Assembly: GCF_022179345.1 (NCBI RefSeq)
Contig: NZ_BPQR01000044.1
Location: 1-47,547, forward strand
Direction: 5' to 3'
Origin: Methylobacterium jeotgali
Lineage (GTDB): Bacteria; Pseudomonadota; Alphaproteobacteria; Rhizobiales; Beijerinckiaceae
Length of the DNA stretch: 47,547 nucleotides
Shown: piece after piece, positions 7,931 through 16,619 of the stretch
How positions within the stretch are numbered: the first letter of the stretch is position 1
Layout of the letters: each line of letters opens with the position of its first letter
Translations under genes and position numbers: made by a program
Notes under the pieces: generated by a model
What the model saw: the letters and a program-made list of their open reading frames with translations, nothing else
The model's database searches: none
Told to the model about the DNA's origin: nothing

Positions 7931-8485
7931 GTGCTGCAGGTGGAAGAGGAACTGCGCGCGCTGCTCATCGCCAGCCTTGCGGGCAGCGCGGCCGACTACC
8001 GGCGCTTCCTGGGGCGGCTCGGGTCGCACCTACGCGCGTATTACAAAGGCAAGCTGGCTCGCTCCGGCCGTACCGACACCGAGGCGGAGGATCTCGTCCA
8101 GGAGACGCTGATGGTGATCCATGTGCGGCGGCACACCTATGACGTCACGCAACCGGTGACGCCGTGGATCCACGCCATCGCCCGCTACAAGCTCATCGAC
8201 CATTTTCGGCGTACGCGTACGGCCGCGGCCGACGTCCCGGTCGAGGATGCCGGCGTGCTGGTGGCTCGCGACGATCATGTCGCGGCGGAGAGCTCGCTCG
8301 ACGTCGAGCGCCTCCTGGCGCACCTACCGCCCAAGATGAGGAACGCGATCCTCTCGACGAAGGTCGAGGGCCTGAGCGCCGCCGAGGCGGCCGAACGTGC
8401 CGGGATGTCCGAGACCGCGATCAAGGTGAGCGTCCACCGCGGCCTGAAGACCCTGGCCAATCTCGTGGGAGGCAAGGCGAGATGA
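7931..8485 (+). CDS. ECF sigma factor, SigF-like
   Basis: 184 residues from the GTG at 7931; GTG at 7940 is an alternative. Sigma-2 region: DTEAEDLVQETLMVIHVRRH and WIHAIARYKLIDHFRR, the core- and -10-binding helices. Sigma-4 region: GLSAAEAAERAGMSETAIKV followed by VHRGLKTL, the -35-recognising helix-turn-helix. The next gene is a DUF1109/NrsF anti-sigma whose ATG overlaps this stop (ATGA). In Caulobacter the SigF/NrsF pair responds to heavy-metal stress (chromium, cadmium), which suits this locus. The same promoter motif before this gene and before 9492 suggests a small autoregulated regulon. Confidence 0.92.
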   Translation: MLQVEEELRALLIASLAGSAADYRRFLGRLGSHLRAYYKGKLARSGRTDTEAEDLVQETLMVIHVRRHTYDVTQPVTPWIHAIARYKLIDHFRRTRTAAADVPVEDAGVLVARDDHVAAESSLDVERLLAHLPPKMRNAILSTKVEGLSAAEAAERAGMSETAIKVSVHRGLKTLANLVGGKAR

Positions 8486-9132
8486 AGACCGACGAACTCA
8501 TCGGCCTGCTGGGCGCCAGCTTCGAGCGCGAACCGGTCGGGGCCCCCTGGATGACCCGCCGGCTCGCGCTGGCGGTCGCGGTCGGCGCGACGGCCGCGCT
8601 GTGCCTGGCGCTGGCGTTTCTGGGCCTGCGTCCCGGCCTGACCGAGGTCCGGCCGCTCCTGTTCCTCGCGTTCAAGTTCTCGTTCGCGGCCGCGGTCGGG
8701 AGTCTCGCGCTCCGGTATCTCGTCAGGGCGGTCAGGCCCGGCGGCGAGAGCCGCGTCCATCTCGGGGTCGCCGCCTTGCCGTTCCTCGTGGTCGCGGCGC
8801 TGGCGTGCGTGAGCCTTTTGATGGCGCCGACCGAACATTGGCACGGCATGGTATCCGGTCACACCTGGCTCGAATGCCTCATCTCGATCCCCGTGATCGC
8901 CGTCGTGCCGTTCGCCGTCGTCACCTGGGCGGTTCGACGGTTCGGAGCGCCGACGGATCTCGTGCGGGCGGGTGCCCTGGTCGGCCTCTCCGCGGGAGCC
9001 GTGAGCGCGCTCGGCTATTCACTGCACTGCATGGACGATACCGTACCGTTCGTCGCCGTCTGGTACGGGGGGACGATCGCGATGTGCACGCTCGTCGGAG
9101 CGCTCCTGGGACCGCGCCTCCTTCGCTGGTAG
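8482..9132 (+). CDS. NrsF-like anti-sigma factor (DUF1109), membrane
   Basis: 216 residues: a short cytoplasmic N-terminus (MKTDELIGLLGASFEREPVG) and six predicted membrane helices, the architecture of NrsF/DUF1109 proteins that hold an ECF sigma factor at the membrane. Cys residues in the helices and loops (Cys at HTWLECLIS and LGYSLHCMDD) match the position of the conserved Cys pair used for signal sensing in the family. The start overlaps the sigma-factor stop by ATGA. It should release the sigma factor on metal or redox stress. Confidence 0.87.
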   Translation: MKTDELIGLLGASFEREPVGAPWMTRRLALAVAVGATAALCLALAFLGLRPGLTEVRPLLFLAFKFSFAAAVGSLALRYLVRAVRPGGESRVHLGVAALPFLVVAALACVSLLMAPTEHWHGMVSGHTWLECLISIPVIAVVPFAVVTWAVRRFGAPTDLVRAGALVGLSAGAVSALGYSLHCMDDTVPFVAVWYGGTIAMCTLVGALLGPRLLRW

Positions 9133-9416
9133 CGAGCCGGTTCGGAACATCCTCCGGATCGCCTGCCGGGGTTCAAGGGGCGACGCGACGGTTTGGGGGC
9201 CTGTCGCCGGCCGACGCTTCATGTCACGGGCCTCGCTGCGGTATCGCCGCGGATGGGATCCGGCACGACGACGGGCATGACCCTCCCACCCGCCCGGCCG
9301 CGCGAGGCAATGCGGCCGCCGCGCATCCCACAATCGCTTGCAGGATCATCCCCCCGGTGAGCGAGGCGCCGCGCCGGGCGACCCCGGCCCAACCCCACAA
9401 AGGTTCGCAGCGCGCT

Positions 9417-9442
9417 GTAACGGTACGTCCAAGACATCCGGA
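9417..9442 (+). promoter_or_regulatory. Candidate SigF-type ECF promoter for the 80-aa gene
   Basis: GTAACG (9417-9422), 16 bases, CGGA (9439-9442): identical in sequence and spacing to the element before the sigma-factor gene. It ends 49 nt before the ATG at 9492, a normal leader length. The remaining 9133-9416 interval holds nothing else I can support. Confidence 0.65.
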
Positions 9443-9491
9443 CTTAAAGACAAGGAGCGGCAAGCTTCTCGTCAGATCAACGGGTTCCGCC

Positions 9492-9734
9492 ATGAAAAGC
9501 AAGATCATCCCCGCCTTTGCAGGAATCGCCATGCTCGCCGGACTGCCGGGTTACGCGCTCGCGGGATGGATGGACAACGTCCCACCCCGTTTTCTGCCCC
9601 AGACGCATCAATCGCAACGGACCGAAACGCCTCAGGTCGAAGCTCCGGACGTCGGCCTGACGACCGGATCGATCAGCGCGGTGCCCCGTCGCCCTGCCGC
9701 CGCCCGGTCGGCACCCCCCGCCCAGCACTTCTGA
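9492..9734 (+). CDS. Small secreted protein, likely SigF-regulated
   Basis: 80 residues with a clean signal peptide (MKSKIIPAFAGIAMLAGLPG, cleavage near YALAG). The mature part is short, hydrophilic and apparently disordered, with no Cys. No family is recognised. The gene follows the sigma/anti-sigma pair and carries the same promoter element, so it is probably a target of that sigma factor. Translation is supported by the signal peptide and the promoter only. Confidence 0.65.
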   Translation: MKSKIIPAFAGIAMLAGLPGYALAGWMDNVPPRFLPQTHQSQRTETPQVEAPDVGLTTGSISAVPRRPAAARSAPPAQHF

Positions 9735-10311
9735 ACCTCCCGCGGGGTCCGAACCGCCGGACCGGCCGATTGGGGTTGTACGGGGTGAGGTTTGGCGCGC
9801 CGCCCTGCACCGCCTACCGCGCGGAGGGCCAAGTGTGCGGTAGGTTTCCCAGATGCCCGGACAGCACGCGCGCGGATGCCGGGAGCCCGGAACCTGCGCC
9901 CTTGCGATGGGCGGCCAGCGCAACAGCCCGAGGGCGACGACCGGCTCACGCCTGCGATGCACGCGACCATTCCCCTGTTGACCGCCTTCCAGATTGCGCG
10001 CCCGGCAGACGGCCACCCCATGTCCGCGGGCTTGCCAGGGGACCGACGGTGTCGATGCGGCTTCCATGGGTAGCGGCCTCGATCCGGCCTCTGCCTGCCG
10101 TTCGGGGACGGCCATGGCACGGCAGGCCGGACGCGCCATGGCGCGGTCCGGCGGGCTCACGAGAAACGGGTCGCCGAGACGCCCGCCCGGCGAGGTCGGT
10201 CGGCGGATCGACCGCCCGACGGAACGAAACCTTGACCCTCAAGACTTGAGACGCGCCGTCTCCCGTGACACTGGCCTTCCGCCCGGATCGAAAAGCTGGC
10301 ATCGTACCTGC
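9735..10311. other. Intergenic region, nothing recognised
   Basis: About 575 bases. Long frames exist on both strands, as expected at this GC content, but none has a credible ribosome-binding site, signal peptide or family motif. No RNA gene or repeat was seen. Confidence 0.4.
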
Positions 10312-10725
10312 GTGACGTTCTTGATCGCCCTTCGGCGACTGTTGCCGCTCCTGGCGGTACTCAGCCTCGCCCTGACGCCGGTGGCCGCGCCCGCGGCCGC
10401 CGCGGGGATGCGCGCGTTCATCATGGCGCAAGCCGCGCCTGAGGCGACCTCGGCCATTGCCCATGCCGAGATGGAGGGGATGGACGTGGGCGACGCGGAC
10501 ATGGCCGACATGCCGTGCTGCCCGCCCGGGAAGGTGGCGAAGCCCGACTGCGCCAAGGCCGGCTGTCCGCTTTTGGCGCTCTGCCTCGCCAGCGTCGCCT
10601 CCCTCCTGCCGACCGCGGCGTCCGTCCCGGCCCCGGTGGCGACGCGGACGAGCCGGGTGTGGCCCGATGCGGCGTCCTTCGCCAGCCTGTCCGGCCGCCC
10701 CCTACCTGAGCCCCCCCGAGCCTGA
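10312..10725 (+). CDS. Cys/Met-rich secreted protein, unknown
   Basis: 137 residues from the GTG at 10312. Signal peptide LIALRRLLPLLAVLSLALTP. The mature part has a Met/Asp-rich segment (MEGMDVGDADMADMPCC) and a Cys block (CCPPGKVAKPDCAKAGCPLL), then a hydrophobic segment (LALCLASVASLL). It resembles the proteins at 6123-6560 and 22000-22476 in design. It precedes the Cus-type operon by 81 nt and could be its first gene. Cu(I) binding through Met and Cys is plausible but not shown. Confidence 0.65.
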   Translation: MTFLIALRRLLPLLAVLSLALTPVAAPAAAAGMRAFIMAQAAPEATSAIAHAEMEGMDVGDADMADMPCCPPGKVAKPDCAKAGCPLLALCLASVASLLPTAASVPAPVATRTSRVWPDAASFASLSGRPLPEPPRA

Positions 10726-10806
10726 GCCCGATGCCGCCGGCGTGAACGCCGGCACGACGCCGCGCGTCCGCGCGTGGCCATCCATCGCGTTCAGGAGACG
10801 AAATCC

Positions 10807-11211
10807 GTGACCACGTACCCCTTCGCGCGCGCCCTCGGTGCCGCGCTGCTCGGCGCCGCGCTGTCGGTCCCGGCCCTGCCGGCGCTCGCCGGCATCAAGG
10901 ACTACGCCTTCGAGCCGACCCGGACGGAGGCGAAGGTCGGCGAGACCATCCTCTCGGTGCGCCTCATGGACAAGCGCACCGGCAAGCCCGTTCCGGACGC
11001 GGTGATCTTCGCCAAGCGCATCGACATGGCGCCCGACAGCATGGACGAGATGACCTCGACGATCGAGCAGGTCCCGTCGACGGAGCCTGGCATCTACCGC
11101 TTCAAGGCGAAGCTCACGATGGCCGGGGGCTGGCGGCTCTCGCTGGGGGCGAAGGTCCAGGGCGAAACCGGCACCGTCGAGGACAGGCTCGTCTTCCAGG
11201 CGGTCAAGTGA
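10807..11211 (+). CDS. FixH/YtkA-like periplasmic protein of the Cus operon
   Basis: 134 residues from the GTG at 10807 (AGGAG about 9 nt upstream); an in-frame ATG at 10774 lacks such a site. Signal peptide ending at LPALAG, then a single beta-sandwich of the YtkA/FixH type: VGETILSVRLMDKRTGKPVP, DAVIFAKRIDMAP and GIYRFKAKLTMAGGWRL. Proteins of this kind often stand just before CusB/CusA-type efflux genes and may bind copper with Met residues (MAPDSMDEM). The stop overlaps the GTG start of the adaptor gene (GTGA), so the genes are coupled. Confidence 0.8.
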   Translation: MTTYPFARALGAALLGAALSVPALPALAGIKDYAFEPTRTEAKVGETILSVRLMDKRTGKPVPDAVIFAKRIDMAPDSMDEMTSTIEQVPSTEPGIYRFKAKLTMAGGWRLSLGAKVQGETGTVEDRLVFQAVK

Positions 11212-12731
11212 GCCGCTCGGCATGGCTCGCCGGGATCCTCGCCGCGTTGGCGGCGGGGGGCACCGGGTACTGGGCGGGGCGCGATGGCAGCCCCGTTCCG
11301 GTCCTCGTCGAGCGCGCACGGACCGAGTTCGCCCACTGGCTGCCGACCGGCATGCCGGGTCCGCAGGCACCGGCGCCGCCGAAGGTCACGGGTCCGGTGG
11401 TCTACTACCAGGATCCGGATGGGAAGCCGGTCTACTCCGCGTCGCCGAGAACGACTGCGGAGGGGCACGACTTCCGGGCGGTTCGGGCCAGCGAGGACGT
11501 GCGCTTCGACCAGGCACAAGGGAGCGAGACGACATCCCCCGACATGGCCGGCCACGACGTGACCGGGCACGGCATGGCGGCGCCTGGAACGGCGGCGGCC
11601 GGAAAGCCCGACCGGGGCACGCGCAAGGTGCTCTACTACCGCAACCCGATGGGCCTGCCGGACACCTCGGCGACCCCGAAAAAGGATTCGATGGGGATGG
11701 ACTACATCCCCGTCTACGCGGGCGAGGACGAGGGCGGCAACGTCGTGACGGTCTCCCCCGGCAAGGTCCAGCGGACCGGCGTCCGAACCGAAACCGTGGA
11801 GCGGCGGGTGGTGGCGCAGCCGGTGCGCGTGCCCGGTACCGTCGCCCTCGACGAGCGGCGCGTGACGGTCATCGCGACCCGGTCGGACGCGTACGTCGAC
11901 CATGTCGAGGACGTCACCACCGGCGACCGCGTCCGCAAGGGCCAGCCGCTGGTCCACGTCTACTCCCCCGACATCAATTCCGCCGCCGCGCAGCTCATCG
12001 CCAACCCCGGCTTCGACGGAGCTCGGCGACGCCTGCAGAACCTCAACGTCTCCGAGGCCGTCATCGACGACATGGAGCGCACCCGGAAGGTGCCGATGGC
12101 CATCACTTGGTCGTCGGCCCGGGACGGCTTGGTGCTGCAGCGCTCGGCCGTCGAGGGCATGAAGGCCGCGGCCGGCGACACCCTGTTCCGGATCGGCGAC
12201 ATCTCGGTCATGTGGGTGCTGGCCGACGTGCCCGAGCGCGACCTGGCCGGGGTTCGCGCCGGACAGGCCGTGACCGTGCGCCTGCGTTCGGCCCCGGGCC
12301 GGACCTTCTCCGGCAAGGTCGGGGTGATCTATCCGCAGGTAAACCCGGACACCCGGGCCACGCGGGTGCGCATCGAGCTGCCGAACCCGGACGGCGCGCT
12401 CCTGCCGGACATGTACGCCGAGGTCGAGATCGCCACGGGGGCGGGCAAGCCCGTCGTGGCGGTGCCCGACGACGCGGTCATCGACACAGGTGCACGGCAG
12501 GTGGTGCTGCTCGACAGGGGCGGGGGGCGCTTCGAGCCCCGCGAGGTCAAGGTCGGGGTTCGCGGCACGGGCTACGTCGAGGTCCGCGAGGGCGTCGACG
12601 CCGGCGACCGGGTCGTCACGGCGGCGAACTTCCTGATCGACGCCGAGAGCAACCTGAAGGCGGCGCTTCAGTCCATGTCCGCCCCGAAGGCGAGCGACCG
12701 GCAGGCCTCGAACCTTGAGGGCAAGCCATGA
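11208..12731 (+). CDS. cusB: CusB-type RND membrane-fusion protein
   Basis: 507 residues: an N-terminal membrane anchor (WLAGILAALAAGGTGYW), two copies of a short metal-binding motif (VVYYQDPDGKPVYSASP near 63-79 and VLYYRNPMGLPDTSATPKKD near 140-159, the second ending in DSMGMDYIPVY as in the heavy-metal-binding domain of CusB/CzcB proteins), then barrel-sandwich, alpha-hairpin and beta-barrel domains (about 180-490). The adaptor links the inner-membrane pump to the outer-membrane channel and in E. coli CusB also passes Cu(I) to CusA through Met residues. The first motif copy lacks the Met residues. Start and stop overlap the neighbours (GTGA, ATGA). Confidence 0.92.
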   Translation: MSRSAWLAGILAALAAGGTGYWAGRDGSPVPVLVERARTEFAHWLPTGMPGPQAPAPPKVTGPVVYYQDPDGKPVYSASPRTTAEGHDFRAVRASEDVRFDQAQGSETTSPDMAGHDVTGHGMAAPGTAAAGKPDRGTRKVLYYRNPMGLPDTSATPKKDSMGMDYIPVYAGEDEGGNVVTVSPGKVQRTGVRTETVERRVVAQPVRVPGTVALDERRVTVIATRSDAYVDHVEDVTTGDRVRKGQPLVHVYSPDINSAAAQLIANPGFDGARRRLQNLNVSEAVIDDMERTRKVPMAITWSSARDGLVLQRSAVEGMKAAAGDTLFRIGDISVMWVLADVPERDLAGVRAGQAVTVRLRSAPGRTFSGKVGVIYPQVNPDTRATRVRIELPNPDGALLPDMYAEVEIATGAGKPVVAVPDDAVIDTGARQVVLLDRGGGRFEPREVKVGVRGTGYVEVREGVDAGDRVVTAANFLIDAESNLKAALQSMSAPKASDRQASNLEGKP

Positions 12732-15700
12732 TCGCGCGCCTCATCGGCTGGTCGGCCCGCAACCTCGTCCTGGTGCTGGTCGGCACCGTGTTCGCCGTGG
12801 CCGCTGGCGTCATGGCGCTGCGAACGCTGCCGCTCGACGCCATCCCCGACCTCTCGGACGTGCAGGCCATCGTCTACACCGAGTACCCGGGCCAGGCCCC
12901 GCAGGTGGTCGAGGATCAGGTCACCTATCCTCTCACGACCGCCATGCTGACGGTCCCGAAGGCGAAGGTGGTGCGCGGCTTCTCGTTCTTCGGGGTCAGC
13001 TTCGTCTACGTGATCTTCGAGGACGGCACCGATCCCTACTGGGGCCGTAGTCGAGTGCTGGAGTACCTCAACGCGGCCGCCAGCCGCTTGCCGGCGGGCG
13101 TGACCCCGACCCTCGGTCCGGACGCCACCGGCGTCGGCTGGGTCTACCAGTACGTGGTCGTGGCCAAGGAGCGCACGCTCGCGGAATTGCGCTCCCTCCA
13201 GGACTGGGTGGTCCGTTTCGGGGCGTCGCGGGCCGAGGGCGTGGCCGAGGTCGCGGGCGTCGGCGGCTTCGTCAAGCAGTACAACGTCGTGGTCGACCCG
13301 AACCGCCTACGGGCGCAGGGGATCTCGCTCAACAAGCTCCGGGACGCGATCCGGGCGAGCAACGCCGACGTCGGCGGCCGCACGGTCGAGCTCTCCGAGT
13401 TCGAGTTCATAGTGCGCGGACGCGGCTACCTGCGGAGCGTGGCCGACATCGACAACATCGTCCTGAAGACCACCGGTGGTGCTCCCCTGCGGGTGCGGGA
13501 CGTCGCCCGGGTCGAACTCGGGCCTGACGAGCGGCGGGGCATCACCGAGATGAATGGTGACGGCGAGGTCGCCGGCGGCATCGTCCTGCAGCGGTTCGGC
13601 GCGAACGCCCTGACCGTCATCGAGAACGCGAAGGCGAAGCTCGCGGAGGTGGCGAAAAGCCTGCCGGCCGGCACCGAGATCCTGCCGGTCTACGACCGCT
13701 CGCAACTCATCGACGCGGCCATCGAGACGCTGCGGCACACGCTTGTCGAGGAGAGCGTCGTCGTCTCCCTCGTATGCATCGTGTTCCTCCTACACGTCCG
13801 AAGCGCGCTGGTCGCCATCCTGATGCTGCCCGTCGGCATCCTGATGGCATTCGCCGGGATGAAGGCGCTGGGGCTGGGCGCCAACATCATGTCGCTCGGC
13901 GGCATCGCCATCGCGGTCGGCGCCATGATCGACGCGGCCATCGTGATGATCGAGAACGCCCACAAGCACCTGGAGCGGGCGCCGCCGGACAAGCCGCGGG
14001 TCGAGATCTTGGTCGAGGCGGCGGGCGAGGTCGGCCCCTCGCTGTTCTTCTCACTCCTCATCATCACCGTGAGCTTCCTGCCCATCTTCACCCTGGAGGG
14101 CGAGGAGGGGCGCCTGTTCGGGCCGCTCGCGCTCACCAAGACCTTCGCCATGGCGGCGGCGGCGCTCCTGTCGGTGACCCTGGTGCCGGCGCTGATGGTG
14201 TTGTTCGTGCGCGGACGGATCGTCCCGGAGCATCGCAACCCGGTGAACCGGCTCCTGATCTGGCTCTATCGCCCGGTCATCGCGGGCGTACTGCGGGCGC
14301 GGTTGCCCACGATCCTGCTCGCCCTCGGCGTCCTGGCGGTCACCGTCTGGCCGGCGCGCCAGCTCGGCTCGGAGTTCATGCCGGAACTCGACGAGGGGAC
14401 GCTGATGTACATGCCGACGACCCTGCCCGGCATCTCGGTGACGAAGGCGGGCGAGTTGCTGGCGACCCAGGACCGGATCATCAAGTCCTTCGCGGAGGTC
14501 GCCTCGGTCTACGGCAAGGCCGGGCGCGCCAGCACCGCGACCGACCCGGCGCCGATGGAGATGGCCGAGACCATCATCAGCCTCAAGCCGAAGGCCGAGT
14601 GGCGCCCGGGCGTGACGCTCGCGAGCCTCAAGGCGGAGATGGACCGGGCGCTGCAGTTCCCGGGCGTCTCGAATGCTTGGACGCAGCCGATCCGCGCCCG
14701 CATCGACATGCTTTCGACCGGCATCCGGACCCCGGTCGGCATCAAGGTGCTCGGCACCGACCTCGGCGCCATGGAGAAGGTCGCCCGTCAGGTCGAGGCG
14801 GTGGTGCGCGACGTGCCGGGCACGTCGAGTGCCTACGCGGAGCGGGTCATCGGCGGGTACTTCCTCGACATCACGCCCGACCGGGAGGCGCTCGGCCGCT
14901 ACGGGCTCATGGTGGGCGACGTCCAGGACGTGGTCGCCTCGGCTCTCGGCGGGCAGAGCGTCACCAACACGGTCGAGGGCCGCGAGCGCTACACCGTCAA
15001 CGTGCGCTACCCGCGCGCCTTCCGCTCCGACCCGCGGGCCATCGCCGACGAGGTGCAGGTGCCGCTGCCGGCCGGCGGGACGGTGCCGCTCGGTGAGGTC
15101 GCGAAGGTCGAGCTCACCCGGGGGCCGACCTCGATCCGGACCGAGAACGGCCAGCTCGCGGTCTACATCTTCGTCGACCTCACGGGGCGCGACCTCGGCG
15201 GCTACGTGGCCGACGCGCGGGCCGCGGTCGACAGGGAGGTCAGGTTGCCCCAGGGCACGACCCTGCAGTGGAGCGGGCAGTACGAGTACCTGGAGCGCGC
15301 CGAAGCCCGCCTCAGGATCGTTGTGCCGCTGACGCTGCTCGTCGTGTTCCTGCTCCTCTACCTGAACTTCCGCCGTCTGACCGAGACCCTCATCGTCATG
15401 CTCTCGCTGCCGTTCGCGCTCGTCGGCGGCGTCTGGCTGATGTGGTGGATGGGCTTCAACATGTCGGTGGCGGTGGCGGTCGGCTTCATCGCGCTCGCCG
15501 GCGTCGCAGCCGAGACCGGCGTGATCATGCTGGTCTACCTCGACCACGCCCTCGACGAGGTCCGGGCAGGGTGCCGGCGTGAGGGACGCCCCCTCACGCG
15601 CGAGGACCTGCGGCAGGCCATCATGGTCGGCGCCGTCGAGCGGGTGCGGCCCAAGATGATGACGGTGGTCGCCATCATGGCGGGTCTCCTGCCCATCCTC

Positions 15701-15880
15701 TGGAGCACCGGTTCGGGCTCCGAGGTCATGCAGCGCATCGCCGTGCCGATGATCGGCGGGATGGTGTCCTCGACCGTGCTGACCCTCGTCGTGATTCCGG
15801 CCGTCTACGCGTTGGTGAAAGGTCGCGGGTTGCCGGAGGCCGCCGCGGAGGGTGCACGGATGCCTCTGGCGGCCGAATGA
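12728..15880 (+). CDS. cusA: CusA-type heavy-metal RND efflux pump
   Basis: 1050 residues, the full length for HME-RND pumps, with 12 membrane helices and two large periplasmic loops. The helix-4 motif reads GAMIDAAIVMIENAHKHLE with the proton-relay Asp and Glu. The porter domain has SEFMPELDEGTLMYMPTTLP, as in CusA/CzcA. Met residues in that cleft and in IRARIDMLSTGIRTP suit Cu(I)/Ag(I) export, but specificity cannot be fixed by eye. It should work as CusCBA with the adaptor upstream and probably the TolC-like protein at 4078-5658. Coupled by ATGA overlaps on both sides. Confidence 0.95.
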   Translation: MIARLIGWSARNLVLVLVGTVFAVAAGVMALRTLPLDAIPDLSDVQAIVYTEYPGQAPQVVEDQVTYPLTTAMLTVPKAKVVRGFSFFGVSFVYVIFEDGTDPYWGRSRVLEYLNAAASRLPAGVTPTLGPDATGVGWVYQYVVVAKERTLAELRSLQDWVVRFGASRAEGVAEVAGVGGFVKQYNVVVDPNRLRAQGISLNKLRDAIRASNADVGGRTVELSEFEFIVRGRGYLRSVADIDNIVLKTTGGAPLRVRDVARVELGPDERRGITEMNGDGEVAGGIVLQRFGANALTVIENAKAKLAEVAKSLPAGTEILPVYDRSQLIDAAIETLRHTLVEESVVVSLVCIVFLLHVRSALVAILMLPVGILMAFAGMKALGLGANIMSLGGIAIAVGAMIDAAIVMIENAHKHLERAPPDKPRVEILVEAAGEVGPSLFFSLLIITVSFLPIFTLEGEEGRLFGPLALTKTFAMAAAALLSVTLVPALMVLFVRGRIVPEHRNPVNRLLIWLYRPVIAGVLRARLPTILLALGVLAVTVWPARQLGSEFMPELDEGTLMYMPTTLPGISVTKAGELLATQDRIIKSFAEVASVYGKAGRASTATDPAPMEMAETIISLKPKAEWRPGVTLASLKAEMDRALQFPGVSNAWTQPIRARIDMLSTGIRTPVGIKVLGTDLGAMEKVARQVEAVVRDVPGTSSAYAERVIGGYFLDITPDREALGRYGLMVGDVQDVVASALGGQSVTNTVEGRERYTVNVRYPRAFRSDPRAIADEVQVPLPAGGTVPLGEVAKVELTRGPTSIRTENGQLAVYIFVDLTGRDLGGYVADARAAVDREVRLPQGTTLQWSGQYEYLERAEARLRIVVPLTLLVVFLLLYLNFRRLTETLIVMLSLPFALVGGVWLMWWMGFNMSVAVAVGFIALAGVAAETGVIMLVYLDHALDEVRAGCRREGRPLTREDLRQAIMVGAVERVRPKMMTVVAIMAGLLPILWSTGSGSEVMQRIAVPMIGGMVSSTVLTLVVIPAVYALVKGRGLPEAAAEGARMPLAAE

Positions 15881-15900
15881 GGAATCAACAGGAGCGAATG

Positions 15901-16377
15901 ATGAAGTCAGACATGATGCCGTCCCGGCGTGCCGTGCTCGCGGGCTTGGCGGCGGGAGTGTCGCTCGGACGACCCGTGATGGGGGAGAGCCTGCCGACCG
16001 TCGCCGTGACGAAGGACCCGAGTTGCGGCTGCTGCGCGAAGTGGGTGGACCACCTGCGACAGGCCGGCTTCACGGTGACGGTGACCGAGGGTCCCGTGAA
16101 CCCGGTCAAGGCGCGTCTCGGCGTGCCGAGGGACCTCGCCTCCTGCCACACCGCTCTCGTGGACGGCTACGTGGTCGAGGGACACGTTCCGGCGGACGCC
16201 ATCAGGCGGCTGCTGGCGGAGCGGCCGAAGGTGACGGGACTGGCCGTTCCGGGCATGCCGGCAGGGTCGCCCGGCATGGAGGTCGAGGGCAGGGAGCCCG
16301 ACATCTACGAGGTGGTCCTGTTCGGGCCGGAGGGGCGCGGCGCCTTCGCCCGTTATCGTGGAGGCGCGCCGGCTTGA
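15901..16377 (+). CDS. DUF411 metal-binding protein of the Cus operon
   Basis: 158 residues from the ATG at 15901, 6 nt after AGGAG; ATGs at 15877 (overlapping the cusA stop) and 15898 are alternatives. The N-terminus SRRAVLAGLAAGVSLG looks like a twin-arginine-type signal. The DUF411 domain carries KDPSCGCCAKWVDHLRQAG (CxCC motif) and ASCHTALVDGYVVEGHVPAD, typical of a thioredoxin-like fold that binds copper through the CxCC and CH residues. Members are common next to copper efflux genes. It probably binds or hands over periplasmic copper. No terminator is evident in the 240 bases that follow before the ars operon ends on the other strand. Confidence 0.87.
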   Translation: MKSDMMPSRRAVLAGLAAGVSLGRPVMGESLPTVAVTKDPSCGCCAKWVDHLRQAGFTVTVTEGPVNPVKARLGVPRDLASCHTALVDGYVVEGHVPADAIRRLLAERPKVTGLAVPGMPAGSPGMEVEGREPDIYEVVLFGPEGRGAFARYRGGAPA

Positions 16378-16619
16378 GCGCAGCCGTCGCGCGGGCGCTC
16401 GCCGTCACCGTACTCGTTCGGGGCGGTGAACCGACGTTGAGGCATCCCCCCAGGAGCCGATGCCCGGCTTCTCGCGGAGCTTGGTCGGCCGGCCGGTCCG
16501 CCCACCCTGGCCGAAGCGGACGGACGGCGTGGGGGGCGATTGTCCCGGGGACTGGGAAGTCGAAGCCAAGGATGCTGAAGCGCGACCGAGTTCCCATAGC
16601 TGCCGAAGCGGTGGAGCGA

